NCBI GenBank assembly: GCA_049889535.1
Contig: JBMHDF010000001.1
Span: forward strand, 35,645-99,644
Direction of reading: 5' to 3'
Length of the DNA: 64,000 nt
DNA from: JAYQKL01 sp049889535
GTDB taxonomy: Bacteria; Pseudomonadota; Alphaproteobacteria; RS24
Numbering within the stretch: the first letter of the stretch is position 1; every line of letters begins with the position of its first letter. Under the pieces are notes generated by a model. The model did not search any database, was not told the origin of the DNA, and saw only the letters and a list, made by a program, of their open reading frames with translations. Positions 26,355 to 34,781 of the stretch are shown here, in pieces. Made by a program: the position numbers and the translations under genes.

Positions 26355-27185
26355 TCATTTGGGTAAATTGAGCGCCTCAAGCAGTGTATAAACCTCCGCT
26401 CGAGCCGCCACATGCGACATGGTCAAGCTCATATTTGCTTCTTCTTCAGTCAAATCAAGTAAAGTCAGCCCAGCTGGGTACATTTCCCTAAAAATCACCC
26501 GCTCCGATAAACCTGGCGCGACACGGAACCTTAGACGCGCCGCCAAATCATTTAGCGCTTTTTCAATGCGCTGGCGGTTTTTGGCAAAAACATGACTTGT
26601 GCGATTGCGAATAACCACCCAATCAATGGCACCACTATTGGCAGCCGCGCGCGCTTTACGACACTCCCAAACCAGTTCGGAATAAATACTAGGGCCTAAA
26701 ATCTCGAGCGTATCGGGATCGACTTTTCCCAATAAATCAAAATCAACAAAACTGTCATTAATTGGGGTAATCAGCGTATCGGCGCTGGCATGGCCAAGAC
26801 GCGATAAAAACGTGTCCGAGCCTGGACTATCAATGACAATAAAATCGTTATTTTCCCGCAATGCATTAATGGCATTTAAAAAATTTTGTTTATCCTCATT
26901 CTGGCGGTCCGCGACTGAACCAGCGGTGGCAATTGGCAACACAATATGTTGCGGCATATGAACCTCACGCCCTGCCTTTTGTGACCATGCTTTTCGGTTT
27001 TCAACATAACGGGTGAAAGATTGCTGGCGTACATCTAAATCAATTGTGCCAATTTTATAGCCCTTATCCATCAATGCCGTTGCAATATGCATTGCGGTTG
27101 TGGTTTTGCCTGACCCGCCCTTTTCATTACCAACCACAATGACATAAGGCGCGGTTGATTTTTTTTGATTGCCAAAAAGTCCCAT
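26355..27185 (-). CDS. mipZ: MipZ-like ParA ATPase, division-site positioning
   Basis: In Caulobacter MipZ dimers form a gradient from the ParB-marked poles and block FtsZ assembly away from midcell. This protein (276 residues) has the deviant Walker A EKGGSGKTT (21-29), the IDLDVRQQSFTRY segment typical of MipZ rather than chromosomal ParA, and VIDSPGSDTF for the switch region. The frame extends 17 codons upstream, but ATG 27185 follows GGTG and starts the usual MGLFG. Its stop lies one base from the stop of the convergent carboxypeptidase gene, another cell-division protein. Confidence 0.9.
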   Translation of the reverse strand: MGLFGNQKKSTAPYVIVVGNEKGGSGKTTTAMHIATALMDKGYKIGTIDLDVRQQSFTRYVENRKAWSQKAGREVHMPQHIVLPIATAGSVADRQNEDKQNFLNAINALRENNDFIVIDSPGSDTFLSRLGHASADTLITPINDSFVDFDLLGKVDPDTLEILGPSIYSELVWECRKARAAANSGAIDWVVIRNRTSHVFAKNRQRIEKALNDLAARLRFRVAPGLSERVIFREMYPAGLTLLDLTEEEANMSLTMSHVAARAEVYTLLEALNLPK

Positions 27186-27305
27186 AATCACCACATCTAA
27201 AGTTTCTTGATAAAAATATAATGATTCCACGCCCAAAGCGTGAGAAGAAATATTTTTACACGAGTTTTTACTGCATAGTTTCTCGGAAACAGGTATGGTG
27301 CGAGC

Positions 27306-28091
27306 ATGAATGGGTTACGAGATAAAAGAATTATTATTATTGGAGCAAATGGCTGCCTCGGGCAGGCGCTTGCTTCCCGTTTACTTGCCGAAAATTGCCG
27401 CCTGGTTTTGGTTGACCTCGACACCACCGCATTACCTGAAAACGCACCAACAGACGCGTGTTTCTCGTTGGTTGCTGATGTGCGCGAGGCGGAGCAAGTG
27501 TCCAAAATCATGACATATGCCGAAGAAAAACTTGGCGGCATTGATGGCTTGGTCAATATGGCAGCCATTCTTATGCCTGAGGACGCCGCCCTTGAAACCC
27601 CTCAAGCAGTATTTGACGCTAGCCTAGCAACCAATTTAACCGGCACGTTTTTAACCTGCCAAGCAGCCTTGCCCTATTTGCTAAAGGGGCAGCAGGGCGC
27701 CATAGTCAATCTTTCTTCTGTGGTCGCGCATGCCGCATCTGCAACAGCGCAACTTGCCTATACCAGCGCGAAAGGCGGTATAGAAGCTCTGACACGAGAA
27801 ATTGCCATGGCTTATGCGCGTCAGGGCATACGGGCAAATTGCGTCGCGCCAGGGCCGGTTTTATCTGAACGAAACCAGCATTATTTTGATAATGAAGAAA
27901 AATGGCAATCCCGCCGCCAGCATATTCCAATGGGGCGACTTGGCAAAGCTGATGAAATCGCTGGCACAATTGCCTTTTTGCTCAGCGATGATGCGGGCTA
28001 TATCACCGGCACCTCGATTTTGGCAGATGGCGGCATTGCCAATGCCTATGTCATTAAAGACGAAAATGGCGACGCAACGCCAAATGGGTAA
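27306..28091 (+). CDS. Short-chain dehydrogenase/reductase (SDR)
   Basis: Classical SDR of 261 residues. Cofactor motif GANGCLG at 13-19 (Rossmann TGxxxGxG type with Ala-Asn), NMAAIL near 84-89 corresponding to the NNAG motif, and the catalytic Y152-x3-K156 with Ser at about 138. Aspartates at 37 and 39 after the second strand favour NAD over NADP. The C-terminus DGGIANAYV is family-typical. Substrate unknown. panC begins within or just after its stop codon, so the two are co-expressed, but nothing ties the enzyme to pantothenate synthesis. Confidence 0.88.
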   Translation: MNGLRDKRIIIIGANGCLGQALASRLLAENCRLVLVDLDTTALPENAPTDACFSLVADVREAEQVSKIMTYAEEKLGGIDGLVNMAAILMPEDAALETPQAVFDASLATNLTGTFLTCQAALPYLLKGQQGAIVNLSSVVAHAASATAQLAYTSAKGGIEALTREIAMAYARQGIRANCVAPGPVLSERNQHYFDNEEKWQSRRQHIPMGRLGKADEIAGTIAFLLSDDAGYITGTSILADGGIANAYVIKDENGDATPNG

Positions 28092-28095
28092 GCAC

Positions 28096-28938
28096 ATGTT
28101 GGTGGTCAGTCAGCCTTCCGAATTATCCAGTCACATTGCCGCCTGGCAAAATGATGGGCTAAAAATTGGCCTTGTGCCGACAATGGGGGCGTTGCATGCG
28201 GGCCATTTGTCGCTGATAGACCATATCGCGCCACATTGCGATAAGGTGATTGTTTCAATTTATGTGAACCCTACACAATTTGCTGAAGGCGAAGATTTCA
28301 GTAGCTATCCTCGAACGCTGGATTCTGATTTAGAAAAACTCCAATCAACACCAACCGCACTCGTTTACACACCCGCCACACAGGATATGTATGGTGATGA
28401 AGCAGTGGCAGATATTAAATTGCAAGGCCCCGCACTTGGGCTAGAAAGCGACGCGCGTCCGCATTTTTTTAGTGGTGTGGCCAGCATTGTCGCGCGCCTG
28501 TTTGACCACACACAAGCCGATGTCGCAATTTTTGGCGAAAAAGACTATCAACAGCTTTGCGTAATCCGCCATCTTGTTGATGAGCAAAAAAGAAAGATTA
28601 AAATTTTAGGCGCGCCAATTATGCGTGAAAGTGATGGTCTGGCCATGTCTTCACGCAATGTCTATCTTTCCGCGCCACAAAGAGTGATTGCTGGTAAGCT
28701 TAATAAAATTCTTAGAAAACTATGCCAAGCCATTGAGAATAACGAGGATATAGAAATAGAGATAGAGCGTAGCAAGGCAGAAATCCTCGCAGCTGGCTTT
28801 GATGACATAGACTATCTCGAACTCCGCCATGCCGATACATTAGCCCCCAATCCCGCGCCAGACACCCCGCGTCGCCTATTGATTGTGGCCCGTTTGGGTG
28901 CGGTTCGGTTATTGGATAATATGGAAATCCAATCTTAA
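28096..28938 (+). CDS. panC: Pantothenate synthetase (pantoate-beta-alanine ligase)
   Basis: ATP-dependent joining of pantoate and beta-alanine, the last step to vitamin B5 and so to CoA. Motifs: PTMGALHAGH with H34 and H37 (HIGH-like), SIYVNPTQF, FGEKDYQQL and the KMSKS-like MSSRNVYLS. 280 residues from ATG 28096, which has GGG 7 bases ahead; ATG 28084, overlapping the SDR stop, is an alternative. Its TAA shares the four bases TTAA with the stop of the convergent DUF1489 gene. Confidence 0.95.
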   Translation: MLVVSQPSELSSHIAAWQNDGLKIGLVPTMGALHAGHLSLIDHIAPHCDKVIVSIYVNPTQFAEGEDFSSYPRTLDSDLEKLQSTPTALVYTPATQDMYGDEAVADIKLQGPALGLESDARPHFFSGVASIVARLFDHTQADVAIFGEKDYQQLCVIRHLVDEQKRKIKILGAPIMRESDGLAMSSRNVYLSAPQRVIAGKLNKILRKLCQAIENNEDIEIEIERSKAEILAAGFDDIDYLELRHADTLAPNPAPDTPRRLLIVARLGAVRLLDNMEIQS

Positions 28939-29354
28939 AGTAGACCTAATTCGGTGAGCTCTGCTCTTAAGCTTTCTGGCATATCCGCGTCAATTTCCAC
29001 ACCTTGCGGCATATCGGGCGGTGCGTCACCCGCTTTTAAATATCGCCAGCCCTGAAATGGGCGACGCGCTTGCGGACGGGTTAATATCATATCTGGCTGC
29101 AAATGAATGTGGCATCGGCGAATGCCTGCCCCATCTGTGAAAGGCTCAATATCCAAAATGATTTGCCGCGCCATAATTTTACGCTTAATCACCCAATATA
29201 AAGAGCCGCCATTTACCAGTTCATTGGCCTGTTTGGGTATCATGCGCGTGGTGTTGAATACACGCCCATATGTGGCCATTAAATGCTTCTGCCAGTCCAG
29301 CAAGTCATCAAGACTGTCCGCACCCGCCGCCAATTTGATAAGGTTAAGGCTCAT
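28935..29354 (-). CDS. DUF1489 family protein
   Basis: 139-residue protein of a family I know only from alphaproteobacteria; function unknown. Conserved features visible: the N-terminal HLIKLAxG-like start (LNLIKLAAG), TRMIPKQANELVNGGSLYWVI (TRMxPKR type), CHIHL, and PFQGWRYL near the end. Soluble, no signal. It is convergent with panC, the stops overlapping by 4 bases, and is followed on its own strand by the kelch/mgtE pair's downstream end after 35 bases. Confidence 0.85.
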   Translation of the reverse strand: MSLNLIKLAAGADSLDDLLDWQKHLMATYGRVFNTTRMIPKQANELVNGGSLYWVIKRKIMARQIILDIEPFTDGAGIRRCHIHLQPDMILTRPQARRPFQGWRYLKAGDAPPDMPQGVEIDADMPESLRAELTELGLL

Positions 29355-29389
29355 AGTAAAATTATAGGTCTCAGGGCGTCATTTGCCAA

Positions 29390-30325
29390 TTAAGGTTGAT
29401 AGATAAAAATATTATCCGTTGCGGTGAAAAAAGCATAAAACCCGACACCAACAGCGCCGCCAAGCATAAAGATTCGATTTTCAAACCCCACAACTGCTGC
29501 ATGATGACGCGGCGCAGGCATAGACTCTAACGCAATCCAGTCACGACGGTTATTGGTCAATAAATAATGCGAATCCCAAGTTTTCTCAGGGTTTTGAGAA
29601 TAACCGCCTAAAAAATGCAAACCATCTGACTGTTTCACCAAACCACCCCCACTCATCGGGCGCGGTAAATTAGCAAGTTGCTGCCAATCATTATCCTGCG
29701 TGTCGTAAGACCACACCTTATCCGTCATGACATTATTTTCATCACGCCCACCGGCAATGATAATCTCATCACCATCAGCTACTACCGAAAACGCTCTTAT
29801 GGGTAATTTGATATTCAGGGACAAACTTTCCCAAACCGAGCTTGCAAGATGATAGCGATATATTTTATCCATATCATCGCCCTGCCCGCCTATAATATAT
29901 AAATAAGGATCAATAATCACACTACGATGATGCGCTCGTTTGCCTGGCATTGGTGGAAACTGATACCATTGCGCCTTGCGCGCTGAATACATCCACATGC
30001 CATTACTCATTGCGTCGGTTTCAGGATTGATGCCACCAGTAACAAATAGCTGGTCAAGGCTCACCGCCATTGCAAAATCATGCCGGTCAACGGGTAAAGG
30101 TAACAATGGCCGCCAGCCATCGCCACGAATATCATAGGCTTCAAAAAATTTATCTTTGCCTGCGTGACGATTATTGCGCAGAACATAAATTTCACCATCA
30201 ATAACCACCGCCTCAGCATAAGCGAGACTGGCAGGAAGTTTCATACCCTGCCGCCATTCAGCATGCGCGACAGAAAGCGGCAAAAACAGAATAAGGTTGA
30301 ACAGGACAGAAATTAAGTGCTGCAT
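29390..30325 (-). CDS. Secreted kelch-repeat protein
   Basis: 311 residues with an N-terminal signal peptide (hydrophobic LISVLFNLILFLPLSV, cleavage likely after AHA at 22) and a run of kelch blades of about 45-50 residues. Repeated hallmarks: GEIYVLRN, DQLFVTGGINPE, DPYLYIIGGQGDD, DEIIIAGGRDE, GLHFLGGYS and ENRIFMLGGAVG. A five- to six-bladed beta propeller is expected, exported to the periplasm; binding partner or any enzymatic activity is unknown (NanM-like epimerases share the fold). Its ATG is the base directly after the mgtE stop codon and no Shine-Dalgarno is seen, so translation probably depends on ribosomes finishing mgtE. Confidence 0.82.
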   Translation of the reverse strand: MQHLISVLFNLILFLPLSVAHAEWRQGMKLPASLAYAEAVVIDGEIYVLRNNRHAGKDKFFEAYDIRGDGWRPLLPLPVDRHDFAMAVSLDQLFVTGGINPETDAMSNGMWMYSARKAQWYQFPPMPGKRAHHRSVIIDPYLYIIGGQGDDMDKIYRYHLASSVWESLSLNIKLPIRAFSVVADGDEIIIAGGRDENNVMTDKVWSYDTQDNDWQQLANLPRPMSGGGLVKQSDGLHFLGGYSQNPEKTWDSHYLLTNNRRDWIALESMPAPRHHAAVVGFENRIFMLGGAVGVGFYAFFTATDNIFIYQP

Positions 30326-31756
30326 TTATAATAAAATCCAACTTGCGAAACCAAGAAAGGCCATAAAACCAAAAACATCCGTAATTGTTGTGACAAAAAC
30401 ACTGGATGCTAAAGCAGGGTCAATACCAGCCTTATTCAAGCCAATGGGAATGAGAATACCTGACAAACCCGCAACCAGCATATTGACAATCATTGCCATC
30501 GCCAAAACCGCGCCCAGCATTGTATTATCAAACCAAAAAGCACCAATTGCGCCCATTAAAATCGCAAAAACACCGCCATTGATAAGAGCAATCCAAAACT
30601 CACGCGAAATAACGCGCATGGCGTTTACCGACATTAAATCCATTGTCGCCAAAGCACGAACCGTAATCGTCAAAGTCTGTGTCCCAGCATTGCCACCCAT
30701 AGAGGCAACAATTGGCATTAAAACGGCAAGCGCGACCATTTGTTCTAAGGAAGCTTCAAAAAAAGCAATGACCATTGAGGCTAATATAGCGGTGAGTAAA
30801 TTAACAAACAGCCAGTTAAATCGCCCACGCGCAGCCTCAATAACACTGTCCGTGACTGCCTCGTCACCAACCCCACCTAGCAAAAGAATATCTTCCTCAG
30901 CCTCATCAACAATGACTTCAAAAACATCATCCGCTGTGACCACACCAACAAGGCGGCCATCCGCATCAATGACAGGAGCGGAAACTAAATTATACCGCTC
31001 AAATCGGCGTGCCATATCCTCGCGGTCCATATCTGCAGGTATTAAAGTCAGATGCTCGTCCATAATATCTGTTAATTTTACGGGTCGGGCAGAACGCATG
31101 GCTTTATTTAATTGCACAACACCAATTGGCGAGAAACTGGGATCAATCACCAGAATTTCATAAAAATCATCTGGCAAGTCTTCTGTTTCGCGTAAATAAT
31201 CAATCGCTTTACCAACCGTCCAAAAAGGTGGAAAAGCAACCACATCAGAGCGCATCAAACGGCCCGCGCTTTCTTCAGGATAATCTAGTGAGCGTTGCAG
31301 CACCAACCGGTCGGTCTCAGGAATTTGGTCGAGAATCTCTTGCTGCCCAGCATCATCTAATTCTCCCAACACAAAAACTGCATCGTCAGTGTCTAACTCC
31401 TGAACGACAGCGACAAGCTTATCCGTATCAAGAGCGCTAGCAACTTCAGCGCGAATACCCTCATCAAGCTCCGCTAAAACCTCTGAATTTAGATGATTAC
31501 CCACAAGGCTGAGAAACTCTTGACGCGCGTCAGCCGACAAAAGCGCGACCATATCCGCCAAATCGGCTTCATGGGTTTCCTGAACAATCTCATACAATGC
31601 CTCAACATCTTCATTGCGCATGGCATGTAGAGTTGTTTTAACCAATGAATTGGCTAAGGATTGTTCCTCGGCAGGGCCCGGCACAACGTCCTGCTCATGA
31701 TGTTTTTCCTGCTCTGTCGATTTCGTGACCATGCGCCTAACAATCTTGGGTTTCAT
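30326..31756 (-). CDS. mgtE: Magnesium transporter MgtE
   Basis: Dimeric Mg2+ channel gated by cytosolic Mg2+. The domain order is complete in 476 residues: N-terminal superhelical domain (about 40-150), two CBS domains (about 155-275), then five transmembrane helices (about 300-476) with the conserved pore signature MGGNAGTQT. ATG 31756 is given; the ATG eight codons later has AGG close by and is possible. The 165-base leader shows no M-box-like structure by eye. It is co-transcribed with the secreted kelch protein. Confidence 0.95.
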   Translation of the reverse strand: MKPKIVRRMVTKSTEQEKHHEQDVVPGPAEEQSLANSLVKTTLHAMRNEDVEALYEIVQETHEADLADMVALLSADARQEFLSLVGNHLNSEVLAELDEGIRAEVASALDTDKLVAVVQELDTDDAVFVLGELDDAGQQEILDQIPETDRLVLQRSLDYPEESAGRLMRSDVVAFPPFWTVGKAIDYLRETEDLPDDFYEILVIDPSFSPIGVVQLNKAMRSARPVKLTDIMDEHLTLIPADMDREDMARRFERYNLVSAPVIDADGRLVGVVTADDVFEVIVDEAEEDILLLGGVGDEAVTDSVIEAARGRFNWLFVNLLTAILASMVIAFFEASLEQMVALAVLMPIVASMGGNAGTQTLTITVRALATMDLMSVNAMRVISREFWIALINGGVFAILMGAIGAFWFDNTMLGAVLAMAMIVNMLVAGLSGILIPIGLNKAGIDPALASSVFVTTITDVFGFMAFLGFASWILL

Positions 31757-31858
31757 TTAGAAATAAGGTTGTCCCATTATGACAATGCTTCGGTTAAGTT
31801 TCAAAGTCTTATCCTAAAAAAAGTCAAATTTATCTGTTTTTTTAAGTTTTTGTTTTTG

Positions 31859-31886
31859 TTGCAATACCGCACATAATTCTTAAAAT
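31859..31886 (+). promoter_or_regulatory. Candidate promoter for the DUF962 gene
   Basis: TTGCAA (31859-31864) and TAAAAT (31881-31886) with 16-base spacing in the divergent gap between mgtE and the DUF962 gene, 36 bases before its ATG. The surrounding T-rich tract resembles an UP-like region. Confidence 0.4.
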
Positions 31887-31921
31887 ATATGATCTATAAC
31901 AGACGAACAGGCAGGTAAATC

Positions 31922-32257
31922 ATGAGCAATCAAATTCAAAATTATAAAGAGTTTTGGCCCTATTATTTGCGTGAACACAGCCATCCTAAAAACAGGCAAT
32001 TGCATTTTATTGGCACAGCATTGGTATTGCTGATACTGGTGGCGAGCCTGTTCAATCAAAAATATCTATGGCTGCTGTCTATTCCACTTGTTGGCTATGG
32101 CTTTGCGTGGTTTGGGCATTTTAGAATAGAAAAAAACAAACCAGCGACTTTTACCTATCCGTTTTGGTCCCTTTTTAGTGATTTTCGCATGTTCTTCTTA
32201 TGGGTTTTTCGCAAGCTTGATGCAGAGTTGAAAGCAGCTGGCGTTAGGGATATATAA
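31922..32257 (+). CDS. DUF962 / Mpo1-like membrane protein
   Basis: 111 residues with the DUF962 pattern: FWPYYLREHSHPKNRQLHF, then two to three hydrophobic helices, and the conserved GYGFAWFGHF followed by NKPATFTYPFWSL and FRMF. Yeast Mpo1 of this family is an iron-dependent dioxygenase in the alpha-oxidation of a 2-hydroxy fatty acid, with histidines as ligands; the His residues at about 19, 28 and 66 here could serve, but bacterial members are untested. AGG lies 7 bases before the ATG. The metallopeptidase-like gene follows after 3 bases. Confidence 0.82.
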   Translation: MSNQIQNYKEFWPYYLREHSHPKNRQLHFIGTALVLLILVASLFNQKYLWLLSIPLVGYGFAWFGHFRIEKNKPATFTYPFWSLFSDFRMFFLWVFRKLDAELKAAGVRDI

Positions 32258-32260
32258 CCC

Positions 32261-32791
32261 GTGCCACGACAGCCGCAACTGCGCGCCTATGATAATAACC
32301 AGACCAAAACTTATCGGGCAGAACGCGCGGCTCTCAAAAAACTTAAAAAACACACAAAACGCTTTGAGACCATCAATGCGTGCCGCGCCTTTGTGAATAG
32401 CATCACAATAATGCCAGTCTGGCAAAGTCTCAATGGCCCGCAGATTGTACCAATAAAATCCATGCCGCGATTGGGGCGACGCAGTATATTCATCCGGCGC
32501 CGTGCATTGGGGCTGACAAAATACAAAGCCACCAAGCCATCGGGTAATTACGAATTTTCTCATATCTCCCTCGCACCAAGAGAAATCTGGCGCGGCAGTC
32601 GCGGCGGCTTCGATAACTTCACAATTTTGCACGAATTGGCCCATGTCGTGAATCCATTTCAAGAAAAACACGGCCCGCAATTTTTGCGCGCCCATTTGAT
32701 GCTCTTAAAAAATGTTTTAGGCGCAGAAACAGCAGATATTTTTGAACGCGCCTATCTTCTGGAAAATCTTGAAATTGCCCCAGAAAAATAA
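32261..32791 (+). CDS. Putative zinc metallopeptidase (HELAH...H motif)
   Basis: 176-residue basic protein. The clear signal is TILHELAHVV, followed 11 residues later by the His of KHGPQF, an HExxH-type site with a third distal His, as in SprT-like and related small metalloproteases. The N-terminal half (many Lys/Arg, FIRRRALG, YEFSHISLAPREIW) has a strand pattern preceding the active helix, as in that fold. I cannot name the family securely. GTG start right after the DUF962 stop, so likely one operon. No export signal, so it acts in the cytoplasm. Confidence 0.7.
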   Translation: MPRQPQLRAYDNNQTKTYRAERAALKKLKKHTKRFETINACRAFVNSITIMPVWQSLNGPQIVPIKSMPRLGRRSIFIRRRALGLTKYKATKPSGNYEFSHISLAPREIWRGSRGGFDNFTILHELAHVVNPFQEKHGPQFLRAHLMLLKNVLGAETADIFERAYLLENLEIAPEK

Positions 32792-32857
32792 GCTTTAAGG
32801 GTTTCGCAAGTTTGGAAATATGCTATCTTGCGCTCATTCTATTAGGGGGATTACCAA

Positions 32858-34042
32858 ATGAGAGAAGCTGTAATTGTTTCAACCGCCCGCACGGGTCTGG
32901 CAAAAGCTGGTCGTGGTGGCTTTAATATGACACATGGCGCCAAAATGGGGGGGCATGTCATTAAACACGCAATCGAGCGAGCTGGCATTGAAGCCGGTGC
33001 TGTTGAAGATGTGTTGATGGGATGTGCGATACCTGAAGGTGCGACTGGACACAATATTGGTCGTGTCGCGGCGATGAGCGCGGGCTGCCCTGTCACAGTC
33101 TCAGGCTCTACTGTGAACCGTCAATGTTCATCAGGTCTTCAAACCATTGCGATGGCTTCAGGCCGCGTGGTAAATGAAGGCGTGCCCGTTGCGATTGGTG
33201 CTGGTGTTGAGAGTATTTCATTAGTGCAAATGCAGGGCATCAATCTGAACCACTTTGTTGAAGAAGACCTTAACAATGCAAATCCAGGCCACTGGATGCC
33301 CATGATTGAAACCGCAGATGTGGTTGCGAAGCGCTATAATGTTTCTCGCGAAGATCAAGATATTTACAGCCTGCAAAGCCAGCAACGCATGGCGGCGGCG
33401 CAAGCTGAAAATAAATTTGATTATGAGATTGTTCCAATGGCCACAAAAATGAAAGTGGTTGATAAGGAAACCAAAGAAGAAAGCATTGTTGATTATGTGG
33501 TGGACCGTGACGAATGCAACCGCCCTAGCACGACATTAGAAGGCCTTTCAGCACTCCAGCCAGTGCGCGGGGAAGGTAATTTTGTGACAGCAGGTAATGC
33601 CTCACAATTATCTGATGGCGCGGCGGCTGTTGTGGTGATGGAAGCCAAAGAAGCCGAGAGACGCAATATTGAGCCTTTAGGCGCTCTGCGCGGTTTTGCT
33701 CTAGCAGGTTGTGAGCCTGATGAAATGGGGATTGGTCCAGTTTTCGCTATCCCAAGACTGCTCGAGCGCACAGGCCTTAAACAAGATGATATTGACCTTT
33801 GGGAGCTAAACGAGGCCTTTGCTTCTCAGGTTGTCTATTGCCGCGACCATCTTGGCCTTGATAATGACAAGCTGAATGTCAATGGTGGGTCTATCGCAAT
33901 TGGCCACCCATATGGCATGACCGGTGCCAGACAAGTTGGTCATGTGCTGCTCGAAGGCAAGCGGCGCAATGCAAAATATGGCGTTGTTACCATGTGTATT
34001 GGTGGCGGTATGGGCGCTGCTGGCCTGATTGAAATTTTTTAG
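32858..34042 (+). CDS. Acetyl-CoA acyltransferase (thiolase)
   Basis: Thiolase of 394 residues, either degradative (fatty acid beta-oxidation) or biosynthetic. Catalytic set intact: acyl-binding C90 in NRQCSSG, H350 in GHPYGMTGAR, and C380 in CIGGGMGAAG. GHPYG rather than GHPIG/GHPLG is a mild variant. GGGGG sits 9 bases before the ATG, a strong ribosome-binding site. No beta-oxidation partner is adjacent, so the pathway cannot be fixed. Its TAG overlaps the convergent FkbM gene's stop by four bases. Confidence 0.92.
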   Translation: MREAVIVSTARTGLAKAGRGGFNMTHGAKMGGHVIKHAIERAGIEAGAVEDVLMGCAIPEGATGHNIGRVAAMSAGCPVTVSGSTVNRQCSSGLQTIAMASGRVVNEGVPVAIGAGVESISLVQMQGINLNHFVEEDLNNANPGHWMPMIETADVVAKRYNVSREDQDIYSLQSQQRMAAAQAENKFDYEIVPMATKMKVVDKETKEESIVDYVVDRDECNRPSTTLEGLSALQPVRGEGNFVTAGNASQLSDGAAAVVVMEAKEAERRNIEPLGALRGFALAGCEPDEMGIGPVFAIPRLLERTGLKQDDIDLWELNEAFASQVVYCRDHLGLDNDKLNVNGGSIAIGHPYGMTGARQVGHVLLEGKRRNAKYGVVTMCIGGGMGAAGLIEIF

Positions 34043-34773
34043 TCAGGACAATAAAACAAATAATCCGTCGGCCCTTGATAGCCGTCGGTAATTTTAAAAT
34101 CACCCTCGGTTTGATAAGCTAAGCTTTGATAGCCGAGGGTTTTTAATGTGGTGAATATATCTGCGGCGCGATAGCCCAGACGCTGGCAAAATTCATCACT
34201 AATTTCCAAAATAATGGTCGGCAAATCACGCTTGATAAGCTCAATACCACCATTGATAACCAGCCCCTCTGCCCCTTCAACATCGGCTTTTATCAGCACA
34301 ATATTTTCAATATTTTCAGCCTGAACATAATCATCTAATTTCTGAACCCGCACAGTCTCAATAATATAATCGCGATTATTTTCTGCCCCAATATGCGACA
34401 AGCCAATCCCCATGCGGCCCGATTTTTTGACAGGTATTGAAATATCAACTTGGCCATTTTTATCTGACAAAGCGAAGGGCTCGATTTTTATTTTTGAACG
34501 AGTTCGGCTGATGCGCTCCAAAATCGTGTAGCAATATTCAATTGGCTCAAAGGCAATAATATCCAAATCATGTGTTTTTAAAGCCGCCAGCTCTTTGGCA
34601 ATATAGCCAAAATGCGCACCCACATCTAAGGCAATGCCTTTGGATTTAATATAAGGCGCCCAAAGTGAAACTGTATGCTTGTGCGGGCGTTTAAACCGCG
34701 CTTTGATTAAGTGTTGCTGCCAAGCCAGTCTTTGGCGCGGGCTGTTATAAACTTTAAGACGCTCTAACTCCAC
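34039..34773 (-). CDS. FkbM family SAM-dependent methyltransferase
   Basis: Class I methyltransferase fold: ALDVGAHFGY (48-57) is the SAM-binding loop, AFEPIEYCY the second strand with acidic ribose contact, and KADVEGAEG (about 165) the conserved FkbM motif, followed by LPTIILEIS. 244 residues, soluble. FkbM-type enzymes O-methylate sugars, polyketides or other small molecules; the target here is unknown, and no glycan cluster is adjacent. GTG start, with the G-run of the symporter's 3' end as ribosome-binding site 8 bases after that gene's stop, so it is probably expressed with the symporter. Confidence 0.85.
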   Translation of the reverse strand: MELERLKVYNSPRQRLAWQQHLIKARFKRPHKHTVSLWAPYIKSKGIALDVGAHFGYIAKELAALKTHDLDIIAFEPIEYCYTILERISRTRSKIKIEPFALSDKNGQVDISIPVKKSGRMGIGLSHIGAENNRDYIIETVRVQKLDDYVQAENIENIVLIKADVEGAEGLVINGGIELIKRDLPTIILEISDEFCQRLGYRAADIFTTLKTLGYQSLAYQTEGDFKITDGYQGPTDYLFYCPD

Positions 34774-34781
34774 ATGCCCCC

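Noticed and set aside
30297..31163. Long plus-strand reading frame (288 codons) opposite mgtE, Ser/Thr/Lys-rich.
   Set aside because: Mirror of mgtE codon use; low-complexity translation, no domain, no ribosome-binding site, and mgtE on the other strand is unmistakable.
31757..31921. Possible Mg2+ riboswitch (M-box) before mgtE.
   Set aside because: The 165-base divergent gap is T-rich without the paired helices expected; nothing beyond a weak promoter for the opposite gene.
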